Positions 55,946-64,000 of a stretch of 64,000 nucleotides of DNA are shown here, one piece after another. Each line of letters begins with the position of its first letter. The stretch's first letter is position 1. The notes under the pieces are model-generated. The model saw only the letters and a program-made list of their open reading frames with translations. It did no database searches and was not told the DNA's origin. The stretch comes from Amoebidium appalachense (lineage: Eukaryota > Ichthyosporea). Made by a program: the position numbers and the translations under genes. The stretch lies in NCBI GenBank assembly GCA_963693365.1, contig CAVNZM010000009.1:5952001-6016000 (forward strand), written 5' to 3'.

Positions 55946-56158
55946 GGAACCCCAACTAATTGATTTCTCCTTCAAGTTGTAGTCTTTATGGTGTCTCGTA
56001 GAGAAAGTAAACCCTGATATATAGTCATCACCCGACATCTATGTACGTGATCATGATATACCGCTGAGGGGATATTCCGAGCAAACCCCCCCCCCCCCCC
56101 CCCCCCCCCATACCTGAGACTGGTTTCTCTTTGCCTCGAGTAAACAGCGTAAACCCCC
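54773..56158 (+). pseudogene. Outer non-LTR retrotransposon copy, 3' part
   Basis: Continues the outer copy from CGTAAGCGGTTAGC, encoding the RT thumb and C-terminal region (RTFVFPACEYGLPLLAAWIK). Frame shifts near 55243 and 55575 relative to the inner copy. Then (CA)n, an A run at 55910-55942 and the terminal block to 56158 with a poly(C) tract inside. Five bases present in the inner copy (TGGCT) are lost at the break. Confidence 0.85.
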
Positions 56159-56172
56159 ACATATATAGCCTC
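56159..56172. other. Right target-site duplication
   Basis: Exact second copy of ACATATATAGCCTC, immediately after the element's terminal AAACCCCC. Confidence 0.7.
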
Positions 56173-57527
56173 ATGTGATCACGGAAGGGGAAAATTTACA
56201 GGGGTTTCCACCGTCCGCCCCTTCAACCGTTCGCCGACCAAACCGACACCGGCTGCCCGCCTCCCCAATCGGCATCGAGGTATTTGGCCCACGTGAGTGA
56301 GTCAAACATGTGGTCGGGTCATGAAGTTCAGTGTGCGTTGCAAAAACCTTCGGGAACTCGGTAGGATATTTATTTTGCTATTTTTTTTCTGATAAATCTG
56401 CTCAATAACTGATGAAAAAGGTGTTTCACGTTTCGACAACGGGTTTCTCTTTCCTCTTTTGTGCACATAGCGCAACTCAGCGTGGTCGTAAAAGTGAATC
56501 TGATTGGTCTCGAGTTTGTTGACACTTTACAGTGCGAAGGCTGATTGCTATTGGATGCTTTCTATTTATGCAAGAATCCTCCTAGACCTTTTTCAATCGT
56601 GGCCCACCGACTCCAAGCAGCCTCAAGCCTAATTTGTCCATGAGTCAGTCCACTTGTATTACTTTTTATAGTCAAATACTCGAGGCGCAGTTAAAAAGCA
56701 AAAAAGACATTCATAATCAAATTATAATAAGTTATGAAATAATATTTCATTTGGATTTGAATTCTGAGTAGTTGCTTTTTATCAAATAAGTGCAATCATT
56801 CATGATCCTGAAACAGGGCATGCATGATCATGGTGCATGAAGGGCAATACAACGGTACCCCCCTTTTGTTTGTGGTGTTGAAAATTTTTTTTATGTGACC
56901 ACCGGAAAAGATTCTAAAGAAACCTGGATAAATTAAGTTAGATCATTAAAGGAGTGTCAGTGAGAGTTTTAGATTGGGGTTTTATATGCGTATTTGTGGT
57001 GGCATTAAGCGCTTTTAAGGGTTTGGCTTGAGCTGTTGCATAAATCCGTATGGAATAACGCGCCGAAAGTATGAGTTTAGAGGGATAGTGTTCGTTCATT
57101 ATTACGTAACCACTCTCATTATGGATTGGTAGTTATATTTAATTTCTGGCTGTTGCAACCAATTGGAATCCAACCAGTTGTCGACGGGGTTTCCCCGATC
57201 GCAGCAATAGTCCCCACAGCTTGCTCTTCTTCTTTTTTTTTTTTTAAGGGGATCACATTGGGGGTTTACACACTTTTTATTGCGTGGACACTGCCGGAGG
57301 CCCAGCCACATTCGACGGCCTACTGCGTTTTCCAGCACAGCCAATCAAATGCAGCCAGTGACATATGTACATGCTAGGCAACAATGAGCGCCATCGTAGT
57401 ATCTGACACCCCTATTACATATTATGGGTAAGCAGAGGCTAGCATCGGTAGCTCCGAAAGAAAGTTAAGGCACCGGATCACAATATCATACTGTGCAGCA
57501 TTAATAAGGTGATCTAGGTTAGTCATC
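56173..57527. other. Spacer between the two non-LTR elements
   Basis: Unique sequence with several CCAAT or ATTGG motifs (56507, 57159, 57340) and a 12-base T run at about 57234. No frame above 83 codons that looks coding, no repeat array. I see no gene. Confidence 0.45.
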
Positions 57528-59345
57528 TTAAAACGGATATATTGAGGAAGAGAGGAGGAAAAGAGAATAAAACTGCCATATAACCCCCGGTTCTAATACA
57601 TTAGCTAACAGGTTGCATTTATTGACAGATATGCAGCCGCGAGTAAACCGAGCCCCACACATATTACACATACGAGCAGGAGACACCAGAAACCAATTAT
57701 ACCGCCAAGCCATAATCATCTTTGCGTTTTTACACCACACCACATTACGAATAAACGAATCTATGTATGAACGAGACTCTCAAACCGTATCCGCCATATA
57801 GGCTACTAGTAGTTGGTGTTTTTGCGGTCCTAACACCGGAAGGGACTCAACACGTAGAGTAAAAAGATATCTATCAGCCATAGACTTGAAACTATTCATA
57901 TTCACACTATGATCTAGCCGTACCTCCGGTGGGGTCGCCAGCCATTCCACATAACGCTCGGCAATGGGCAGAGACGATGGGGAAGGGAAGAGGTAGAGGG
58001 GCGAGTCCGGCGGGGATGCGTGTAGCCGGAAGAGCGGGTGGTCCGGGGCACAAGCGGACAGGCGGGTGATGTGCTCGTGAAATTTAAGGGCTAATTCGTG
58101 TACGCGTTGTGATGGTGGTGTGAGTGCGTAGAGAGAATCAAAAAGGCGTCTAGGGATAGGTGTGGAAAGACCAGTGAGAAACGTACAACAAGTTGTGTAG
58201 TGGAAATCATCTATTAATTTGAGGACATTAGTAACAGTATCAGGGGGTGCCATAGCTAGTAAGGGCAACCCATATTCAGACAAAGGGCGAATATATGTGC
58301 GAAATAGACTAAGACGATTGTATAGGTGGACAGTATGAGAAAGAGTAGCAAGATACACATCCCGAAATAACTTACGAAGACACCTGCCTGCACTCTCCAC
58401 CCGACGGTAGATCATCCGTTTGAAACTAGTATGCCCCATTCGTCCACCGGAATCCCCAAGTACTTGTATTCGATTGGGCGAGGGAGGGGACTGCCGAAAA
58501 TACAAACGTCGTCCCATGCCGGTATCGATTTTGATAAAAGGGCACACTTTTTGACATTAATCTGCATTTCGTTGCGCTGGCACCAATGTTCAACCACACG
58601 AATGTATTGCCGTAGTTCGAGAGGATTGGATGACATAAGCACAATATCGTCGGCAAAAAAGAGGGCGGGGGGAGCCTGGGATGGCAACCCCCCGTCAATT
58701 TGTGCCGCAGAAATAGTGTCGGCTAAATCATCAATATACAGGTTGAAAAGAAGAGGACTTAGCAGGGACCCTTCAAGTTGAAGTACCCCGCGCGTGCGGG
58801 TAAACCCTGGGGATAGCCACCCATTAACCACCGCTCGTCCGCGTGTAAACGTAAACATAGCTTCCAGTAGCCGACCCATTTGGAATGGGACACCGCGAGT
58901 GGCCAACTTGGCCCACAGGCGAGGGAGGTCGACCGTGTCGTGTCGTACGCGTTCTTAAAATCGATAAATACGAGGTGCTCGGTATCACTTTGATTTGCAT
59001 TATGTAGAGTGAGGATTTGTGCGTAACATGAGTGTCGATGCCGAAACGCCGCCTGAAGAGGGCTCAGCTGGGAAGCCTGCTTAAGGGTGGGGTTACGGGA
59101 AAAGGCCTTTAAAAGGCCACTTTCGAATAATCGGCGAAAAACGGACGTAAGGGTGATAGGGCGAAATTCGTGAATGGGACCCTGTGCAACCGTTTTCTTG
59201 ATGGGAAACACTAAGGTGGCTAGCCACTCCGAGGGCACTTTACCGACATCAGAATACCAGCTAAACAACTCGCTAAGAATACATGTAAGTGGTGGCGGCG
59301 GGCCAGCTGTGATTTTTGGAAATTCCACGCATTCGATTGGATACC
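57528..59345 (-). pseudogene. Second non-LTR retrotransposon, decayed RT gene
   Basis: Related to but clearly diverged from the 51127-54312 ORF2. RT blocks: HEFRPITLTSVFRRLFESGL, FIDFKNAYDTT, LEGSLLSPLLFNLYIDDLAD and FADD (in place of YADD). A C-terminal CNMCGARFTRGC is a likely zinc knuckle. Frame breaks: near 58940 (short ACACG gain), near 58436, and an in-frame TGA at about 57778. 5'-truncated near 59345, where LTR-element flank begins. Endonuclease is absent. Confidence 0.88.
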
Positions 59346-59379
59346 GGTTATCCAATCGAAGAGTTTATATTGAATTAAA

Positions 59380-59587
59380 TGTGATAAACAAATCTGAAAT
59401 TGTAATCGTTGGTGAGTGAGAGAAGAAGAGTGGAACAAAGACGAGAGTTTGGTTGTGGAAGGAACTTCTGGCTTCAAGCCTGTTGCTCCGTTTTTATGCC
59501 TGCTGCGCCGAGTCGGGCTCTGCCCGCATTGGTCACCTAGCCGGATTAACTGGATAGATCGGCTAAGCCAATCATATTGGCATCACA
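59380..59587 (-). repeat. LTR, left copy
   Basis: 208 bp, TGTGAT...ATCACA termini. Nearly identical to the right copy, so insertion is recent. Contains CCAATCATATTGG near the right end. Confidence 0.82.
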
Positions 59588-60801
59588 TGGTACGGGGTCA
59601 AGCAAGCTCGTCCCCGAGCTTGACAGTAAAGCAAAGTCTACACATAAACGTTTTGTTGGTTGTTGAAAAAAAAAATTAAAATAGTTACATAGCACTCATA
59701 CATGCATGCAGGCTGAGTTACGGTCTGCATGTACGTGCAATAAAGGTGGGCACACTGGCATGTGCATAACGGTTGCTTACTCGGTAAAACCTCCAAAAGG
59801 CCTTTCAGCGTTCCATTTTCCCTGTGCCAACTAGTCTTTTGCTAGGGAGGGGTCACAGGTATAGGAGCCAGGTTTTCTAATAGTGTTGTCTCCAGAGTTG
59901 CTCCAGTGATCGTCATCGTCCTTGTTGCTGGCAATGGGACGATGTTGTAGTTGCTCTTGCCGTGGTGGTTGGGGTGTGTGAACTAGGGAAAGTCAGTGGT
60001 TAGAAGTGTTTATGTTGTGAACCTTGGTTGTTGATACTGAGTAGGGCCAGAAGGGATGTTGACGGAAACAGGTGTTTCCAGGTGTGGTTGTGTGTGTGGT
60101 TAGGTTTGGTTAGTTGTGTTTTGTTGTTGCAAAGGGAAAGCACTGAGGGCAGAGTCGACGTGGGGTTCCAACCGGGCTGTTAGAGTCGTTGTTGTTTGTT
60201 TGTGCCCCTAAACCACGTTCCGCCAGCCCAGTGTAAGAGGTAAAGGCTTCTTAGAAGTTGAAATAAACGGGTTATAGAGGTGGAAAAAAAAGAAGGGGGG
60301 TGGCCGGTTGTTAAAAACTGTTGGTTGGTATCCGTGCATTGTAGTGATTTGCGATGTCTTCGAAAATGATTGCACTGATGGTTGATCGTCAATTGATTGA
60401 ACTGATCGGATGAATGATTGATTTAGTGATGGTCATGGCAAAACATGAAAATGGTGGGTAAAATGTAAAAAGTGCAGCAAGAGCATGAATGAATGGCATG
60501 TTCTCGGTTTTTGATAAAGCTTGACTTTTGAAGATCTTTGAAAAAACGATGTGCACGCATCTGATGTGCAGACATGCAACATTGGCTGGAGAGAAACGAA
60601 AAACTTTCCTTGTGTAGGGCTGCAGTCTGGGGCTGGCGCGGGACCTGGTGCAGACAGAAGAGAAGCCAGGCGTAGAAGAAGAGCGCTCAGCAGGGCAGCG
60701 TAGCAGAGTTGTAGCGCAGCACGGGGCCCATAGCGTGCTGATGGCTTGGTGATGTCCAGAGAAGGGCTCGAGGCAATGAAGCCTTCGAGGAGGAAAGACC
60801 T

Positions 60802-60812
60802 CTCTGCTACCA
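60802..60812 (-). other. Primer-binding site, initiator tRNA-Met type
   Basis: Minus strand reads TGGTAGCAGAG directly inside the LTR, complementary to the 3' end of animal initiator tRNA-Met (CTCTGCTACCA). Eleven bases match, then it diverges. Confidence 0.65.
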
Positions 60813-61020
60813 TGTGATAAACAAATCTGAAATTGTAATCGTTGGTGAGTGAGAGAAGAAGAGTGGAACAAGGACGAGAGTTTGGTTGTGGAAGGAACTT
60901 CTGGCTTCAAGCCTGTTGCTCCGTTTTTATGCCTGCTGCGCCGAGTCGGGCTCTGCCCGCATTGGTCACCTAGCCGGATTAACTGGATAGATCGGCTAAG
61001 CCAATCATATTGGCATCACA
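60813..61020 (-). repeat. LTR, right copy
   Basis: 208 bp with the same termini; ACAAGGACGAG here is ACAAAGACGAG in the left copy. Confidence 0.82.
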
Positions 61021-61424
61021 TGAATCTAAAATATATAGACTTTTTTGGTTAGTCAAGATCCGGTATTACCATTGGCTATAGGAATCACGATTTTGGCCGC
61101 GGAGACCCACAGTCGTGATTTCGGGGCCGAAAAGTGCCTGTAAATTTTAGTAGCCTATCGAAAGTACATCATAAATTGGATTGTGTCGCACGGTGTCAAC
61201 GGCAGCCACACACAGGCTTTCCCGCCAAAGTTTGGCGCGAAACAACAGAGCTTTCCGGCCGAGGACGGCGCCCTGCCGGCCCGCCCTGCGGCGCCTGGAG
61301 CGCCCGGCGGTGGTTGCCTGCACCCCAGGGGGAGCATGGTGGACGCAGGGAGAAAGAAATGACAGTAATAAAACAGGAACTAGTACACCTCATTTGTTCA
61401 TCACATCTTTTTTCAAACATGTTC

Positions 61425-62548
61425 GAACATGGCGGACAAGAAAGGTAGGAAGTCTTAGAGAGTTCAAAAACGCTCAGACAATGCTACCAAGCTCACAAAG
61501 AAACAGCTACTAAAACTGCTAGCTGAACGCAAGAGAAAGAATAACGTCGAAGAAGAAAACAACACAGACACTAGTGCAGAGGACTCGGATACACAACGGG
61601 AAGCCACACAGGAACAGAGCGAGGTTAGCTCAAACAGTCAGGAAAGCACCCATAGTGAGACCAGGGTTAATACTGGGGGAGGGGGGGTATCACCCCCTTC
61701 CCCCGCCCATAGTAGCCCCAATAGCCCTAGTGTAGGTAAAAGCGATTTGGAGGAAGAATGCACCCCCCCCTCGCAAAAAGCACAGAGCAGAGCTTGAAGC
61801 TACAAACACACATGCAAACACACCCACACCCACAACCACACCACGGACCGACCCCGCAGAGGGAGCAGCACGGCATGCTGTCGAGGTTGAAAATCATAGC
61901 GACGATTCCCACTCAGGTAGTGATGGCGATGACAGCAGCAGCGATGCTGAGGATGCGGGCAAGGAAAGCAGTAGCAGTGTTGGGGGCTACAAGTCCATAG
62001 GCTCTAGTGACTATTCAGACGCCGTTCCCCTCAGAGTGATGGCCCGGGTCCGCCTTAGAGAACGTAGGGGTTCTCTGGGGACCGAAAATGACCCACCCGC
62101 AGCTAGCGTCGACCCGGTTGATGCACAAAACGCGAGTGCACAAGAAACAGACACCACAGCCCCACTATCTATAAATCCGGATGCAACCACCAACCCCACC
62201 AGCTCACCAACCCGAGGCCCACCCCCTAAAAAACCACGTATGCCACGTACACACCCAGATGAAAGCACCATCGAAGAGGGGCTCAAGTTTTCTAATGCTG
62301 GTCTTGATGGGAAATCGATAAAGCCCATGTACATAATCCAACACGTAGACATTTTCATGCAGACCATTTGTGACAACATGCTTTGTAAACATTGTCAAAA
62401 ACCATACACGAGACGCTCCGCACATGCGACACGGACACGGGTACCCTTGGGCAAACCCTTGACCTCGATGCTTGCAACGTGGTACAACACAAAACGCCTG
62501 TTTTTAGGGACGAGACCACCAACAGGCATACCATTCGGATTTATGTAG
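61425..62548 (+). pseudogene. Broken ORF1 or transposase-like gene, acidic Ser/Glu-rich
   Basis: Starts ATGGCGGACAAGAAAGG (MADKKGRKS), then an in-frame TAG at codon 10, then a long frame KLTKKQLLKLLAERKRKNN with an acidic, Ser/Thr-rich stretch. A seven-C run near 61768 shifts the frame; the next frame continues RKKHRAELEAT and DDSHSGSDGDDSSSDAED to a stop at 62548. The C-terminus has MQTICDNMLCKHCQK, a zinc-ribbon-like Cys set. That layout resembles N-termini of Mutator-type transposases or retroelement ORF1 proteins, but I cannot assign it. A GC-rich leader lies at 61240-61340. Confidence 0.5.
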
Positions 62549-63280
62549 TGACGGTACTTGTTATAAAAAACTTCATCGTCTAGTGCAGCTATATCTTGCA
62601 CCTCTTGAACGAGTGAGGGTTCGCACGCACGTTACAGCTCGGGCGTCCCTTGACAGCAGGGCAAACGGCGAACTCGTCGTTCTCACTCATATTTACCTAG
62701 TATGTGCGCGTTTGAACAACAAAGAAAGTGAGCATTTCTGGGCGTGTCACTCCTTTTGTACCCTCACGTCGCGAGGAGGAACTTCGAGGAGGGTAAAAAA
62801 ATCAAGGCGAACAATGTTCCCTTTGGCGTTCACTATGACAAGAGCCCCAACGTGCCCAGTAGCGTTGATATAATACACACATGTATAAGCCATAAAACAA
62901 TAAGCAAACGCTTCATTGGTAAGGTAAAGAATCAACATTCATGCATATCATATATGAAGGCCGTATGAATCCGTACTTCTTCTTCCTATGCACCGCCGAG
63001 GCCGGAGGGTGTTGCCCTACCTAGCTCCAACTACAGCCTTGCCTACCAAGTAGCCTGGAAACCACATAGCGCATGACAACAATCCAATGGCAGATAGCCT
63101 TTTTAGGGTCCCTAGTGCACTAATTGGAAAAATGGCATATCGTTAACATATTTGCCATGAAAAGCCTTACTATACTCTAAAATTGAATAAATATATACAT
63201 ATAACCACGTTTTTACCGACAGGTACTACACAACAGCGCCTTGGTTTTGTATAACTCACGGGAACACGCAGGATTGCATC
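62549..63280. other. Stretch after the broken gene
   Basis: Holds a 74-codon frame at 62744-62968 (GKKIKANNVPFGVHYDKSP) that may be decayed downstream coding of the same element, with no start or stop evidence. The rest is unique sequence. Confidence 0.35.
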
Positions 63281-63289
63281 TATGTAAAG

Positions 63290-63612
63290 CCCAATCAAAT
63301 CTTTCTGTTGATCCAGCATTTCGGCGCCAAAAAACCTCATTGCGCGATCTGATTGGCTTTGCGAGGTCGACTGGCGGGAAAGCGAATGCGTGTACAGCCA
63401 ATCACACGAGACTGGCGTGCACTGAATTTTGGGTGGTCGCAGAGTAGGGCAAACACACGCCGTACGACTACGGGCTGGAAAGAGGCCTCTGCGAACCAGA
63501 TGCAGACCGTAAACCTATCCAAAATGTGGTGTGATTGCGTCATATGGGGTAAAATACCATCAAATAGTAGCCAATAGGATACGAGCCTGGCGCTCCATAT
63601 ATAGATGAGGAA
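63290..63612 (+). promoter_or_regulatory. CCAAT-rich region with TATA-like box
   Basis: CCAAT or ATTGG occurs at about 63291, 63351, 63400 and 63572, and CATATATAG at about 63595-63603, just ahead of the open frame that starts near 63620. Pattern fits a pol II promoter; function is inference. Confidence 0.35.
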
Positions 63613-63619
63613 TTCAATG

Positions 63620-64000
63620 AGTGCGCCTACGTGTCCTGGAGACACCTCCCGTACATCAGCCTGCACTCTGTGCTGTGCAGGGGGCCCAGGAAAGTGGGGT
63701 TGGAAATTCACCACTGAATATCCCCCTCCGGCGGTCGTTCCCCGTTTCCCTTCCCCGCGACGCCCCCTTTGATACCCTTACTATACAGCACCCACCGTCT
63801 ATTAGGAAGCAAGCCCTGGGAATTTTGCTGAAGGAAAATGACATTTGTACGCCTTTAGTATATATTAAAGTAAGAATTACCAAGGCTGTAGGTGCTCCTT
63901 ACGATTCTTTTTTCGAGGTGGATCTGGTTCCTAGAAAACCAGCTGTGGTCATTACGCTATATGCGCCGGCCGCGATCTATTGGTTGAGGCGATCATCTCT
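63620..64000 (+). CDS. Open frame running off the right edge, unrecognised
   Basis: A frame of 127 codons, open from just after a TGA at 63617-63619 to the window end. It has no ATG, so it would start upstream by splicing or be an inner exon. The later part looks like a globular protein: PSIRKQALGILLKEND, TPLVYIKVRITKAVG, YDSFFEVDLVPRKPAVVITL. Codon use is even and it is free of repeats, unlike chance frames nearby. Family unknown. Confidence 0.35.

Larger units (their letters stand above)
59380..61020 (-). mobile_element. Short non-autonomous LTR retrotransposon (TRIM-like)
   Basis: Two 208-bp direct repeats, 59380-59587 and 60813-61020, differ at about one base and both begin TGTGAT and end ATCACA. 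They enclose 1225 bp with no gag, protease, RT or integrase. Orientation is set by the primer-binding site at 60802-60812 on the minus strand. No clean polypurine tract is seen at the other end. Flanks TGAATTAAA and TGAATCTAAA are similar but not an exact duplication. The longest inner frame (60813-60433, minus) is hydrophobic and not gag-like. Confidence 0.78.

Noticed and set aside
56173-57527. Possible gene between the non-LTR elements
   Set aside because: Frames are short, on both strands, and show no domain or splice pattern.

Overview
This window looks like nuclear DNA of a eukaryote with large, repeat-choked introns. I read it as an animal or a unicellular relative of animals (holozoan), because two of its genes match animal-type UBE3A and MUTYH in domain order. 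The species cannot be told from sequence alone. Nothing bacterial is seen: there are no operons, Shine-Dalgarno-led genes or CRISPR arrays.

Layout. Bases 206-20063 (minus strand) hold a UBE3A-type E3 ubiquitin ligase, rebuilt here as 21 short exons with compatible splice phases. Only the last exon, with the catalytic cysteine, lies beyond the left edge. Bases 20064-23308 are its promoter and an intergenic spacer with a degenerate 40-bp satellite. Bases 23309-38954 (minus) hold a complete 19-exon MUTYH adenine DNA glycosylase of 535 codons, with an in-frame 76-codon 5' extension that looks like a mitochondrial presequence. Bases 39183-39606 are a compact, probably bidirectional promoter (CCAAT, E2F, CRE, E-box, ETS-like motifs). 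It also serves a divergent plus-strand gene at 39607-48739: nine exons, about 401 codons, coiled-coil-like, not recognised.

Introns of all three genes are mostly (TG)n/(CA)n arrays, long poly(G)/poly(C) tracts and copies of a short interspersed repeat that abuts poly(G). Many 3' splice sites are the end of a (CA)n array and several 5' splice sites open a (GT)n array. Exon-intron boundaries have been duplicated in tandem between microsatellite blocks at several places.

The right quarter is a transposon graveyard. At 49900-56172, two nearly identical copies of one non-LTR retrotransposon are nested in opposite orientation, giving a roughly 1.4-kb inverted repeat. The inner copy keeps an open endonuclease-reverse transcriptase frame; the outer copy is broken and flanked by a 14-bp target-site duplication. 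A second, decayed non-LTR element lies at 57528-59345. A short non-autonomous LTR element with 208-bp LTRs and a Met-initiator-tRNA-like primer site lies at 59380-61020. A frameshifted ORF1/transposase-like gene lies at 61425-62548, and an unidentified open frame runs off the right edge.

Most long ORFs in the window are translations of simple repeats (Cys-Val, His-Thr, poly-Gly or poly-Pro strings) and are not annotated.
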